Source: Psychroflexus planctonicus
GTDB lineage: Bacteria > Bacteroidota > Bacteroidia > Flavobacteriales > Flavobacteriaceae
Length of the DNA stretch: 64,000 nt
Direction: 5' to 3'
NCBI RefSeq assembly: GCF_014640195.1
Contig: NZ_BMGM01000006.1
Span: forward strand, 62,001-126,000
Positions 27,604 through 36,490 of this stretch are shown piece after piece (within the stretch, counting starts at the first letter, position 1; each line of letters begins with the position of its first letter). Below the pieces are notes generated by a model that searched no databases, was not told the origin of the DNA, and worked only from the letters and a program-made list of their open reading frames with translations. A program made the position numbers and the translations under genes.

Positions 27604-28065
27604 ATGAAAAAAGATAAGAACGAGAAATTCTGTTATTCATCTGAAGATTTAACACCAAAAGTAACAGGCGTTGGCGGAGTTTTTTTTGCAACAAAAAATC
27701 CAGAAGAAACTAAAAATTGGTATGCAAAGAATTTAAAATTAGAAGTGGACCAATGGGGCGCAAATTTTGAATTTAGAAATGCCAACCGACCCGAAGAAAT
27801 CAATTATTTGCAATGGAGTCCAATTGGAAATGCAAAAGACTTTTTCTCTCCTGCTGAAAATGGATTTATGGTGAATTATAGAGTTCAGAATTTAGAAGGA
27901 CTTGTAAAAAAACTGAAAGCAAATGGAGTTCAAATACTAGATGAAATTGAAAGTTTTGAATACGGAAAATTTGTACACATTTTGGATTTGGATGGAAACA
28001 AAATTCAACTTTGGGAACCAGTTGATCATGTTTTCACTGATATGAATTTAAAAACAACAAAGTAA
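27604..28065 (+). CDS. VOC-superfamily (glyoxalase/bleomycin-resistance-like) protein
   Basis: A 153-residue protein with two beta-alpha-beta-beta-beta halves: VGGVFFATKNPEETKNWYAK opens the first, and MVNYRVQNLEGLVKKLKANG with ILDLDGNKIQLWEP closes the second. This is the single-chain VOC fold of small metalloenzymes and resistance proteins. Possible metal ligands are not clear enough to name an activity. The gene lies 9 bases after the interrupted DUF4199 gene and may share its transcript. Confidence 0.82.
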   Translation: MKKDKNEKFCYSSEDLTPKVTGVGGVFFATKNPEETKNWYAKNLKLEVDQWGANFEFRNANRPEEINYLQWSPIGNAKDFFSPAENGFMVNYRVQNLEGLVKKLKANGVQILDEIESFEYGKFVHILDLDGNKIQLWEPVDHVFTDMNLKTTK

Positions 28066-28086
28066 TTTATTCTTGTGCTTAAAGTA

Positions 28087-28578
28087 TAAGCTAACCCGTT
28101 GTGCTTTTTGAGTTAAAATATATTGCCTAATGTCAGCCTGCTGCCTATTCTGTCATGGATGTTCGAACTTCAGGAAATTTTGATAATTTCATTTAATATA
28201 AAGGGAGAACTTTAGTACTGTTCTAGCATCGAGCCCTTCAATTCTTCAGGATAAACTCCTTCGAGATAATGGTGGTTCTCGACTTCGATCGAATTCCGTA
28301 AAGTAACCAATTTACAATTGGTTGAATTTTAAGAGAATGCTCATTTCGGCACTTGAAACAAAATCTTTCATTTAAACAATGCATAAGCTGCTTCCCTTCC
28401 ACTGATGGAAGTAGGGATGAGTGTAAACTAAAATACGAAAACACCCTTTGCCTTTCGGCATTTCCCTTAAGGGAAAAATTTTAAACATTCTTATTCACTA
28501 AAAATAAACCAGTAAAGCTTTTTTGAAAGTAGCTGAAAACATACAAGTTATATAAAAAATGTAAAACGGATTAATCTA
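28087..28578. mobile_element. MITE-like element, copy B (478 bp, 28094-28571), inverted relative to copy A
   Basis: Copy B starts acccgttgtgctttttgagttaaaat (28094) and ends aaaatgtaaaacggat (28571), matching the two ends of copy A in reverse order. Internal stretches such as accctttgcctttcggcatttccc and gtagctgaaaac also match. Flanks are TAAGCTA (28087-28093) and TAATCTA (28572-28578), a 7-bp target duplication with one mismatch. Copy B has a deletion near its right end and an extra stretch in its left half, so it is the more decayed copy. It fills the gap between the VOC gene and the next lipoprotein and touches that gene's stop codon. Confidence 0.8.
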
Positions 28579-29121
28579 GTATTCATATAAGCGTTCAAAT
28601 TCGTTATTATTAGAATCACCGCCTGCACAAAAAATAGGGAATACTATAAATAAACCACAGGTACCACCCGTAGTATCAACAGTTAAATTCTTGTTTTGTA
28701 GAATCCCGATTCTCGTATCGTCTTCGGTATATATATTGAATATAACATATGCAATGTTAAAATAAAAATCAGTTCTTTTTCTAAAATAATTATCCTTAAT
28801 TCCACCTTTTAGATTTTTCTCTTCTAAGAGAAAATCACCTTTAAATAATTTAGCTAAAACTTCTTTTTTGTCAATTACAGACAATTCAATAAAATATCTG
28901 TCTTTTTGTTCCTCAATGCATATAACTTCTGTATCAAAATGAAGCATTGATGCCAAGTTCCTTTCGTAACAATCTTCTTGAAAAACAGCAAATTTTCCGT
29001 TTAATTGCTGAAGTTCATCTACATTTTCAATAGATTCGGCTATATAGGAATTGGGGTTTGTAAAACTTGCACAGGAAGAAATTAGTATTGCAAAAATTAT
29101 TGAATAGAAAATTGGTTTCAT
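28576..29121 (-). CDS. Hypothetical lipoprotein
   Basis: A 181-residue lipoprotein (lipobox ISSC, then ASFTNPNS). The mature part is mixed alpha/beta with many acidic and aromatic residues, and ends CGLFIVFPIFCAGGDSNNNEF, with a hydrophobic Cys-containing stretch. No family recognised. Its TAG stop lies inside the target duplication of MITE copy B, and the coding region seems intact. Located in an accessory patch that also holds a transposase remnant. Confidence 0.6.
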   Translation of the reverse strand: MKPIFYSIIFAILISSCASFTNPNSYIAESIENVDELQQLNGKFAVFQEDCYERNLASMLHFDTEVICIEEQKDRYFIELSVIDKKEVLAKLFKGDFLLEEKNLKGGIKDNYFRKRTDFYFNIAYVIFNIYTEDDTRIGILQNKNLTVDTTGGTCGLFIVFPIFCAGGDSNNNEFERLYEY

Positions 29122-29148
29122 GAAATAAATCTACAACTTTATGAAAAT

Positions 29149-29460
29149 ATACAATTTAAAATAAAAAATTATTTTGAATAACTCTTTTATTTATAAAAGC
29201 CGTTAATTAAATTTCACCTTAGATATCAAGGCTTCAACTAGACTTCAAACAAATTTCAACTCCAATAAAACAAATCACTCCAATAAGCTTAGGTTTTAAA
29301 TACATAAATTTATACTTTAAAAACTTCCAAATTTGTGGACATCATACACTACCAAAAAATGATTGACGCCTTAACCGAAACGGATCGACTGATGAAGGAG
29401 ATTGATGATGTGGAGTTTATGGAGAAAAGTTAGCCGTTGAAAGCATTTTGAAATGCTTAT
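29149..29460. other. Gene-poor decayed stretch
   Basis: This 312-base region holds no complete gene. The only coding-like part is a plus-strand frame from GTG at 29335 to TAG at 29433 (33 codons: VDIIHYQKMIDALTETDR, then LMKEIDDVEFMEKS). Its base composition is more GC-rich than its surroundings, so it may be the tail of a lost gene. I do not recognise the family. Confidence 0.3.
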
Positions 29461-29736
29461 TTAACTTTTTTGACACCTTGATGGTAGATTCAGTTTATTG
29501 GCAAATCTGCATTTGTTTTGCATAAAATGGTATAAATCTTTTCGAGCTTTGCTCAGTTTCATCCAATAGTTGGCTTTGCTTATTTCCATAATTTTACTGT
29601 ATTTTGAAGAAAAAGATACTTCAAATAAATCCCAGTAAATTTTTTTAGTAAGAATATAAAGTGGATGGTTTTGATTTGGGGCATCTACAAAACCGAAGAA
29701 AAAAGCTTGATTTGTAGTATGTTTTTTTGCTTTCAT
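29461..29736 (-). pseudogene. Remnant of an IS5/IS1182-type transposase
   Basis: A 91-codon frame whose first part (AFFFGFVDAPNQNHPLYILT, then KKIYWDLFEVSFSSKYS) matches the N-terminus typical of Bacteroidota IS5/IS1182-group transposases (xHPLYxLAxKIDWxxFExxFSxxYS). After about residue 47 the sequence no longer follows the family, so most of the gene, including the DDE catalytic part, is deleted. It marks an old insertion upstream of tgt. No terminal inverted repeats recognised. Confidence 0.65.
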
Positions 29737-29875
29737 TTAAAAGAACAAGTTAAGTTCCTAAGAGACAAAACTTATAATTTTAAGCAATAAAAAAAATATT
29801 TTATTGATAGGCTGATGTTTATAACTTTTTAAGGAACGACTAATTAGCATCTAGGCACAGACGTTTTAAAAAGAC

Positions 29876-29883
29876 TATCTTTG
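29876..29883 (+). promoter_or_regulatory. Bacteroidota -7 box upstream of tgt
   Basis: TATCTTTG matches TAnnTTTG and lies 17 bases before the tgt ATG, which would place the transcript start only about 10 bases upstream of the start codon. No -33 partner identified. Confidence 0.45.
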
Positions 29884-29900
29884 CCGAGAATTTTTTTTGA

Positions 29901-31031
29901 ATGAAATTTGATTTAAAAGCCAAAGACCCACTTTCCAAAGCGAGAGCTGGAAAAATCACTACAGATCACGGTGTAATTGAAACCCCAATTTTCATGCCTG
30001 TTGGCACAATTGCTAGCGTAAAAGGCGTGCATCAACGCGAATTGAAAAACGACATCAATGCCGATGTTATTTTAGGAAATACCTATCATTTATATTTACG
30101 TCCTCAAACCAACATTTTAAAACAAGCTGGTGGTTTGCATAAATTCATGAATTGGGATCGCAACATCTTAACCGATAGTGGCGGTTACCAAGTGTATTCA
30201 CTTTCAGCAAACCGAAAAATTAAGGAAGAAGGCGTAAAATTCAAATCGCATATCGATGGATCTATGCATTGGTTTACACCGGAAAATGTAATGGACATTC
30301 AAAGAGAAATCGGTGCAGACATCATCATGGCTTTTGATGAATGTACTCCTTATCCATGCGATTATAACTATGCCAAACGTTCGATGCACATGACGCATCG
30401 TTGGCTAGAACGCTGCATTGCTCAATTAAAAGTGAGTCCTGAATTATACGGTTACCAACAAACACTTTTCCCGATTGTACAAGGAAGTACGTATACAGAT
30501 TTAAGAAAGCAATCGGCAGAATACATCGCTTCGGTAGAAGCTGAAGGCAACGCCATTGGCGGACTTTCGGTGGGCGAACCAGACGATGAAATGTATGCCA
30601 TGACCGAAGTGGTAACTGAAATACTACCAGAAGATAAACCCCGTTATTTAATGGGCGTTGGTACACCAATAAACTTATTAGAAAATATTGCTTTAGGAGT
30701 AGATATGTTCGATTGTGTGATGCCAACTAGAAATGCAAGAAACGGAATGTTATTTACTGCCAACGGAACGATAAACATCAAAAACAAAAAGTGGCATGAC
30801 GACTTTTCTCCAATCGATGAAATGGACATCACTTGGGTAGATACTGAATATTCAAAAGCGTATTTGCGCCATTTATTTACCGTAAATGAATTATTAGGAA
30901 AACAAATTGCCACCATACACAATTTAGGATTTTATTTATGGTTAGTAAGAGAAGCCCGAAAGCAAATTATTGCGGGTACATTTAGACCTTGGAAAGACAA
31001 AATGGTAAAACAAATGAACAAACGATTGTAA
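29901..31031 (+). CDS. tgt: tRNA-guanine transglycosylase
   Basis: A 376-residue TIM-barrel enzyme that exchanges guanine 34 for preQ1 in tRNAs for Asp, Asn, His and Tyr, on the path to queuosine. Conserved elements: PIFMPVGTIASVKG, TDSGGYQVYSL with the first Asp, FDECTPYPCDY, GGLSVGEPDDEM, and the catalytic Asp in MFDCVMPTRNARNG. The C-terminal zinc site (usually CxCxxC plus His) is absent: the equivalent region reads DEMDITWVDTEYSKAYLRHL. It is followed after one base by an LptF/G permease gene. Confidence 0.95.
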   Translation: MKFDLKAKDPLSKARAGKITTDHGVIETPIFMPVGTIASVKGVHQRELKNDINADVILGNTYHLYLRPQTNILKQAGGLHKFMNWDRNILTDSGGYQVYSLSANRKIKEEGVKFKSHIDGSMHWFTPENVMDIQREIGADIIMAFDECTPYPCDYNYAKRSMHMTHRWLERCIAQLKVSPELYGYQQTLFPIVQGSTYTDLRKQSAEYIASVEAEGNAIGGLSVGEPDDEMYAMTEVVTEILPEDKPRYLMGVGTPINLLENIALGVDMFDCVMPTRNARNGMLFTANGTINIKNKKWHDDFSPIDEMDITWVDTEYSKAYLRHLFTVNELLGKQIATIHNLGFYLWLVREARKQIIAGTFRPWKDKMVKQMNKRL

Positions 31032-31032
31032 G

Positions 31033-32106
31033 TTGAAAATTTTAGATTGGTACATATTAAAACGCTACTTGTTTACCTTTTTCATGATGGTATTGCTATT
31101 TATTCCTATTGGAATTATCATCGATTTTTCTGAAAAAGTAGACAAGATTATTGCAAATGAAGCTCCGCTTGATGAAACTTTGGCTTACTACGGAAACTTC
31201 ACTATTTATTTTGCCAATCTCCTCTTCCCTATTTTACTGTTTTTATCGGTAATTTGGTTTACATCTAAGCTTGCTAACAACACCGAAATTGTTGCTTTCT
31301 TAAGTTCGGGCGTTTCTTTTTATCGGTTTTTAAGACCTTATTTTATAGGAGCAAGTATTGTCTGTGCTTTAGCAATTGCTTTAAGCATGTACATTGTACC
31401 ATCGGCAAGCCAAGGATTTAACGAATACAAATACAAATATTTAAAACGTTCCAAACCCAGTGACCAAGCACGAGATGTGTACCGGCAAATCAATGACAAC
31501 GAAGTTATTTATGCTAGCAATTTCAGAGAAAAAAGTAAAACAGCTTCTAATTTTACCTTAGAACATTTTGAAGGCACAGAGCTGAAATTTAAAATAAAAG
31601 CAAGCAGATTAACTTTAAACCAAGATTCTACTTACACTTTAAAAAATTACGTAAAACGAATAGTTAGCGAACGCGAAGATGTCTTTATCAAAAAAGATCA
31701 ATTAGACACTATTTTACCATTTGATTTTGATGAATTAACCCCTGTTGAATATATTGCTGAAACACTTAACTATAATGAGTTAAAGTCGTTTATAGCACAA
31801 GAGAAAAAACGCGGTTCACCCAACATTAATCGTTACGAAGTAGTTGCCTACCGAAGATGGAGCATTCCTGTTTCTGCGTTTATATTAACCATAATTGCCG
31901 TTTCGGTTTCCGCAATCAAGCGCCGTGGCGGGATGGGCATAAACTTAGCCATAGGAATTGTAATTGGTTTTGGCTACATATTTTTCGAAAAGGTATTTGG
32001 AAGCATTGCAGAAGAATCTACCTTTTCCCCCATTATTGCCGTGTGGTTTTCTAACGTAGTATTTGGAATATTATCAATTTATTTGCTTCAAAAAGCAAAA
32101 CGATAA
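31033..32106 (+). CDS. LptF/LptG-family LPS export permease
   Basis: A 357-residue inner-membrane protein with three N-terminal and three C-terminal transmembrane helices around a periplasmic domain (about 125-265). N-terminus MKILDWYILKRYL and C-terminal RRWSIPVSAFILTIIAVSVS match the YjgP/YjgQ family. Together with LptB it extracts LPS from the inner membrane. LptF and LptG cannot be told apart here. The start codon is TTG at 31033, one base after the tgt stop; the family sequence begins there and no ATG is nearby. lptB lies further along at 37112. Confidence 0.9.
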   Translation: MKILDWYILKRYLFTFFMMVLLFIPIGIIIDFSEKVDKIIANEAPLDETLAYYGNFTIYFANLLFPILLFLSVIWFTSKLANNTEIVAFLSSGVSFYRFLRPYFIGASIVCALAIALSMYIVPSASQGFNEYKYKYLKRSKPSDQARDVYRQINDNEVIYASNFREKSKTASNFTLEHFEGTELKFKIKASRLTLNQDSTYTLKNYVKRIVSEREDVFIKKDQLDTILPFDFDELTPVEYIAETLNYNELKSFIAQEKKRGSPNINRYEVVAYRRWSIPVSAFILTIIAVSVSAIKRRGGMGINLAIGIVIGFGYIFFEKVFGSIAEESTFSPIIAVWFSNVVFGILSIYLLQKAKR

Positions 32107-32159
32107 TTTTAATTCAACAATCTAGGTGAAGTTGAAATCTGAATTTTAAGAAAGCAAAA

Positions 32160-32191
32160 TTGAATGCATCTTCTAAAGTTTGCTATATTTG
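32160..32191 (+). promoter_or_regulatory. Promoter of accA (Bacteroidota -33/-7 type)
   Basis: TTG at 32160-32162, a 21-base spacer, and TATATTTG at 32184-32191 match the flavobacterial consensus TTTG-N(19-21)-TAnnTTTG. The -7 box ends 35 bases before the accA ATG. Confidence 0.6.
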
Positions 32192-32226
32192 TCTGCTCAC
32201 TCTTTACCAAATCACAACGCTAAATT

Positions 32227-33183
32227 ATGGAATATTTAGACTTTGAATTACCTATAAAAGAATTAAACGAACAATACGAAAAGGCTTGTAAAATAGGATC
32301 AGACAGCGATGTTGATGTTTCTGACACCTGCAAGCAGATTGAAAAAAAATTAGAGAAAACTAAAAAAGATATCTATCAAAATTTGAGTGCTTGGCAACGC
32401 GTTCAACTGTCTAGGCATCCAAATCGTCCGTACACCATGGATTATATAAATGCCATTTGTGGTGATACTTTTTTAGAATTGCATGGCGACCGAAATTTTG
32501 GCGATGATAAAGCCATGATTGGTGGTTTAGGAAAAGTGAAAGACCAAAGTTTCATGTTTATCGGTCAACAAAAAGGATTTAATACCAAAACCAGACAATA
32601 CCGAAATTTTGGGATGGCAAGTCCTGAAGGCTATCGAAAAGCATTACGCTTAATGCAATCTGCAGATAAATTTGGTGTTCCTATAGTTTGCTTGATCGAT
32701 ACTCCAGGAGCATTTCCAGGATTAGAAGCAGAAGAACGCGGTCAAGGTGAAGCCATTGCCAGAAACATTCAAAAAATGTTCAATATTCAAGTTCCCATTA
32801 CGGTAATTATTATTGGCGAAGGAGCTAGCGGCGGTGCCTTAGGAATTGGCGTTGGAGACAAAATTGTCATGTTAGAAAACACGTGGTATTCTGTAATTTC
32901 TCCAGAGTCTTGTTCTTCTATTTTATGGAGAAGCTGGGAACAAAAGCAAATTGCTGCTGAAGCGCTGAAACTAACAGCAAAAGACATGAAAAAGCAAAAG
33001 CTAATAGACGAAATTTTAAAAGAACCAACTGGCGGAGCACATAGTGATAGAGAAAAAACTTTCAAGAGTGTTGAAAAGTGTATTTTGAAATCTTATGAAG
33101 AATTAAAAAAGTTATCACCAGAAGAATTAGTAGAAAAACGCATGGATAAATTTATCCAAATGGGTGTTTTTCAAGAAGCATAA
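32227..33183 (+). CDS. accA: Acetyl-CoA carboxylase carboxyltransferase subunit alpha
   Basis: A 318-residue protein of standard length. Conserved stretches include [58 protein letters not shown] and [18 protein letters not shown], the crotonase-fold oxyanion holes of the alpha subunit. With AccD it transfers the carboxyl group from biotin to acetyl-CoA, giving malonyl-CoA for fatty acid synthesis. It has its own promoter and terminator. accD is not in the window. Confidence 0.97.
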   Translation: MEYLDFELPIKELNEQYEKACKIGSDSDVDVSDTCKQIEKKLEKTKKDIYQNLSAWQRVQLSRHPNRPYTMDYINAICGDTFLELHGDRNFGDDKAMIGGLGKVKDQSFMFIGQQKGFNTKTRQYRNFGMASPEGYRKALRLMQSADKFGVPIVCLIDTPGAFPGLEAEERGQGEAIARNIQKMFNIQVPITVIIIGEGASGGALGIGVGDKIVMLENTWYSVISPESCSSILWRSWEQKQIAAEALKLTAKDMKKQKLIDEILKEPTGGAHSDREKTFKSVEKCILKSYEELKKLSPEELVEKRMDKFIQMGVFQEA

Positions 33184-33203
33184 ATTACAAAACCAACAAG
33201 AGT

Positions 33204-33237
33204 AAAAAGTCCGAAGTTTTTGCTTCGGATTTTTTTA
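33204..33237 (+). terminator. Rho-independent terminator after accA
   Basis: AAAAAGTCCGAAG pairs with CTTCGGATTTTTT (one G-T wobble) around a short T-rich loop, followed by a T run, about 20 bases after the accA stop. Confidence 0.88.
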
Positions 33238-33346
33238 GTTATCAACATCAGTAATAAATTTATTAACCGCAAAATGTTGATAAGCTGTTGATTACCAAAG
33301 AAACAATATATTTACATTTAGGAAAGCTTTTTTTTACATTCGCAAC

Positions 33347-34876
33347 ATGGAGTCACAACAACAATATTCGCAAAATCAAACCAAAAAAAGCAACGTTATT
33401 AGCCTTCAAAAAGGAAAACTTCCACCACAAGCAACTGAATTAGAAGAAGTTGTACTTGGCGCCATGATGATTGATAAAAAAGGGGTAGATGAAGCAATTG
33501 ACATACTTAGCCCTGATGCTTTTTACAAAGATGCACACAAACATATTTTTGAAGCCATTCATGTTTTATTTCAAGAAGGGCAACCAATTGACTTGTTAAC
33601 CGTTTCTAGTCAGCTTAAAAAAGAAAAAAAATTAGAGATTTGCGGTGGCGAATATTACCTGATTCAACTAACCCAAAAAATATCATCTTCTGCACATATT
33701 GAATACCATTCACGGATCATTTTACAGAAATACATTCAACGAAGTTTGATTAAAATTTCTAATGAAATAATTGAAGAAGCTTACGATGAAGGTACAGATG
33801 TGTTTGATTTATTAGACCATGCAGAATCAAAATTATATGAAGTTACTCAAGGTAACATCAAAAAGTCTTCAGAAACCGCTCAAAACTTAGTACAACAAGC
33901 TTTAAACCGAATAGAAGAAATTTCAAATAAAGAAGGTTTAAGTGGAATTCCGTCAGGATTTGACGATTTAGATAAACTTACCTCAGGATGGCAGCCTTCA
34001 GATTTAATTATTGTTGCTGCTCGTCCAGGTATGGGTAAAACCGCGCTTACACTTTCTATGGCTAGAAACATGGCGGTTGAACATAAAATTCCAGTGGCAT
34101 TCTTTTCATTAGAAATGTCTTCAGTACAATTGATTACCCGACTTATTTCTTCTGAAACAGGATTGAATTCAGAAAAATTAAGGACTGGAAATTTAAAAAA
34201 ACACGAATGGGAGCAACTGAATGTAAAAGTGAAAGCTTTAGAACAAGCGCCTTTGTTTATAGATGACACACCTTCACTCTCTATTTTTGATTTACGAGCA
34301 AAAGCACGCAGAATGGCTTCACAGCATGGCATTCAACTTATTGTGATAGATTATTTGCAATTGATGACTGGTGGAGGAAATAACAAAGGAGGAAACCGAG
34401 AGCAAGAAATTTCAACCATTTCTAGAAACTTGAAAGCTTTAGCCAAAGAATTGAGCATTCCTGTTATTGCGCTTTCTCAATTATCGCGAGCTGTAGAAAC
34501 ACGTGGCGGAACCAAAAGACCACTCTTAAGTGACCTGAGAGAATCTGGAGCAATTGAACAAGATGCCGATATTGTATCCTTTATTTACAGACCTGAATAT
34601 TACGATATTGAAGAATGGGATGACGAAGAAGGAAGCCCAACAGAAGGTCAAGGTGAGTTTATTGTAGCTAAGCACAGAAACGGTGGTTTAGACAATATTC
34701 GACTTCGATTTATCGGTAACTTAGGTCGATTTGAAAATCTGAAGAGCATTTCGGAAGACTTGGAATTTGGCTCTAAAATCAATAATGAAAATGATCCATT
34801 TAGTACACCTAAAACTTCAAATCCAAGTGAAGCTTTTGGTGAAACTCAGGATGATGATGACCCATTTCCGTTTTAA
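33347..34876 (+). CDS. dnaB: Replicative DNA helicase DnaB
   Basis: A 509-residue helicase. The N-terminal primase-interacting domain (about 22-125; PPQATELEEVVLGAMM, DAFYKDAHKHIFEAI) precedes the RecA-like motor with Walker A AARPGMGKTALTLS, SLEMSSVQLITRL, the Walker B LIVIDYLQLM, and LSDLRESGAIEQDAD near the end. No intein interrupts it. It unwinds DNA at the replication fork and recruits the DnaG primase, also in this window. The acidic C-terminal tail (DDDDPFPF) is typical of the phylum. Confidence 0.97.
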   Translation: MESQQQYSQNQTKKSNVISLQKGKLPPQATELEEVVLGAMMIDKKGVDEAIDILSPDAFYKDAHKHIFEAIHVLFQEGQPIDLLTVSSQLKKEKKLEICGGEYYLIQLTQKISSSAHIEYHSRIILQKYIQRSLIKISNEIIEEAYDEGTDVFDLLDHAESKLYEVTQGNIKKSSETAQNLVQQALNRIEEISNKEGLSGIPSGFDDLDKLTSGWQPSDLIIVAARPGMGKTALTLSMARNMAVEHKIPVAFFSLEMSSVQLITRLISSETGLNSEKLRTGNLKKHEWEQLNVKVKALEQAPLFIDDTPSLSIFDLRAKARRMASQHGIQLIVIDYLQLMTGGGNNKGGNREQEISTISRNLKALAKELSIPVIALSQLSRAVETRGGTKRPLLSDLRESGAIEQDADIVSFIYRPEYYDIEEWDDEEGSPTEGQGEFIVAKHRNGGLDNIRLRFIGNLGRFENLKSISEDLEFGSKINNENDPFSTPKTSNPSEAFGETQDDDDPFPF

Positions 34877-34950
34877 ATCTTAAAAAAAACTTGTTCGGTA
34901 GAGCTTTGGGTAAGATTTCTGTATTTTTAACCCAATTAGAAATCAATTTT

Positions 34951-36210
34951 ATGCTTCACAGAATTTTTATCTTTCTTTTTTTCCTATTTTCTTTGGCTGC
35001 AAATGCTTCATTTGTACTTATACCAATGGATGCAGAATCGCAAAAAGACCATTTAAAAGCCTATGGAATAACCTATTGGACTTTAGACCGCGGACAAAAA
35101 GTACAATGGTTACTCAATTACCGTGGAGGTAGTTTTTTAATGCCCGATTCAGAAAAATTGAGAAAAGAATGTACTATTCGTGGTGTGAGCTACGAAGTAA
35201 TCAGCAACCAAAATGCAACTTCCATTTTGAAGGAAATTGAAAGTCCATCTAAAAATCAAGAATCCGTTACCTTAGAAAAAGCACCAAGAATTGCGGTTTA
35301 TACTCCAGAAGGGAATGCACCTTGGGATGATGCAGTAACTTTAGTGCTTACCTATGCTGAAATTCCTTACGATAAAGTTTATGATGAAGAAGTCTTAAAT
35401 GACGAGCTACTTTTATACGATTGGTTGCACTTGCATCACGAAGATTTTACAGGTCAATACGGAAAATTTTATAGAGCTTATCGAGCAACTCCTTGGTATA
35501 TTGAAGAAAAAAAGAAAGCCGAAGAGTTAGCATCGAGTTTAGGATATAGCAAGGTTTCTGAAGCAAAATTAGCCGTTGCTCAAAAAATCAGAGATTATGT
35601 AGTTGGTGGTGGATTTATGTTTGCCATGTGTAGTGCAACCGATTCTTTTGATATTGCTTTAGCTGCACACCAAACCGATATTTGCGAACCCATGTTTGAT
35701 GGTGATGCTAGCGATCCTGGTTACCAAAATAAGTTAGATTTTGGTCAAACTTTTGCTTTTAAGGATTTTAATTTAGTGAAAGACCCAAATGTGTATGAAT
35801 TTTCGTCTATAGATATGACCGAAAAAAGAAAGATTCAAAAAGACAAAGATTATTTTACCTTGATGGATTTTTCAGCAAAATGGGATCCAATTCCTACGAT
35901 GCTTAATCAGAATCATACTGCTTTAGTAAAAGGTTTTATGGGGCAGACCACCAGTTTTGAAAGAAGCCAAATCAAATCGAATGTACTTATTTTAGGAGAA
36001 AATAAAGTGAATGGTGAAGCGAGATACATACACGGAATTAAAGGAAAAGGCTTTTTTACCTTTTACGGCGGTCACGATCCAGAAGATTATCAACATCGAG
36101 TAGGCGATCCTAAAACAGAATTAGAATTGCATCCAACTTCACCAGGTTACCGTTTAATTTTAAACAACATTCTATTTCCTGCTGCTGAAAAGGAAAAGCA
36201 GAAGACGTAG
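34951..36210 (+). CDS. Secreted protein annotated in relatives as asparagine synthetase B-like
   Basis: A 419-residue protein from the ATG at 34951 with a cleavable signal peptide (MLHRIFIFLFFLFSLAANAS). The central part has a class-I-amidotransferase-like core: RIAVYTPEGNAPWDDAVTLV, then YVVGGGFMFAMCSATDSFD with a Cys in a nucleophile-elbow-like setting, and GKGFFTFYGGHDPEDYQHRV. Close relatives in Flavobacteriaceae carry the name asparagine synthetase B, but the true AsnB synthetase domain is absent and the signal peptide argues against cytoplasmic amide synthesis. Function unknown. It may be a secreted GATase1-like hydrolase. Confidence 0.65.
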   Translation: MLHRIFIFLFFLFSLAANASFVLIPMDAESQKDHLKAYGITYWTLDRGQKVQWLLNYRGGSFLMPDSEKLRKECTIRGVSYEVISNQNATSILKEIESPSKNQESVTLEKAPRIAVYTPEGNAPWDDAVTLVLTYAEIPYDKVYDEEVLNDELLLYDWLHLHHEDFTGQYGKFYRAYRATPWYIEEKKKAEELASSLGYSKVSEAKLAVAQKIRDYVVGGGFMFAMCSATDSFDIALAAHQTDICEPMFDGDASDPGYQNKLDFGQTFAFKDFNLVKDPNVYEFSSIDMTEKRKIQKDKDYFTLMDFSAKWDPIPTMLNQNHTALVKGFMGQTTSFERSQIKSNVLILGENKVNGEARYIHGIKGKGFFTFYGGHDPEDYQHRVGDPKTELELHPTSPGYRLILNNILFPAAEKEKQKT

Positions 36211-36334
36211 TTTTTTATTAAGTATTGCTATTTATAGATAAAAGACCGCTTCGTTTCTAATCCTTACTATTTCGTAAAGAATAAGCTATTTAAAAATTAA
36301 CAAGTCTTTGTGTATTGCAATATTTTGAATAATT

Positions 36335-36490
36335 CTACTTGACTTGTAGCTTTGAGCTTTCTTTTTTTAAGTACTCTTTGATTTCATCGAAACTCAAATC
36401 TTTTAAATCTTTTGAAATTTGGTCTTTAATCTTACGGAATGTTTTTACCGTATCAAATTCTTTTGTTTGTTCTTCGTTTTTAGTCTTCAT
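36335..36490 (-). CDS. Small partner protein of a PIN-domain toxin (51 aa, likely antitoxin)
   Basis: A 51-residue protein from the ATG at 36490 to a TAG at 36335. It reads MKTKNEEQTKEFDTVKTFRK, then IKDQISKDLKDLSFDEIKEY. This resembles the small partners (F-D-A-V-K-x-M-R-x-I-R-D-K-I type) found beside PIN-domain genes in Bacteroidota, Chlorobi and cyanobacteria. The start overlaps the 3' end of the PIN gene by 11 bases, so they are one transcript. It is intact while its PIN partner is broken, which fits an antitoxin left behind. Role inferred from context. Confidence 0.65.
   Translation of the reverse strand: MKTKNEEQTKEFDTVKTFRKIKDQISKDLKDLSFDEIKEYLKKESSKLQVK

Noticed and set aside
30325-30726. 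133-codon open frame antisense to tgt
   Set aside because: Covers conserved tgt coding sequence and shows no signal or domain.
33880-34332. 150-codon open frame antisense to dnaB
   Set aside because: Fully inside the helicase motor; low-complexity Ser/Cys/Phe-rich translation typical of antisense shadows.
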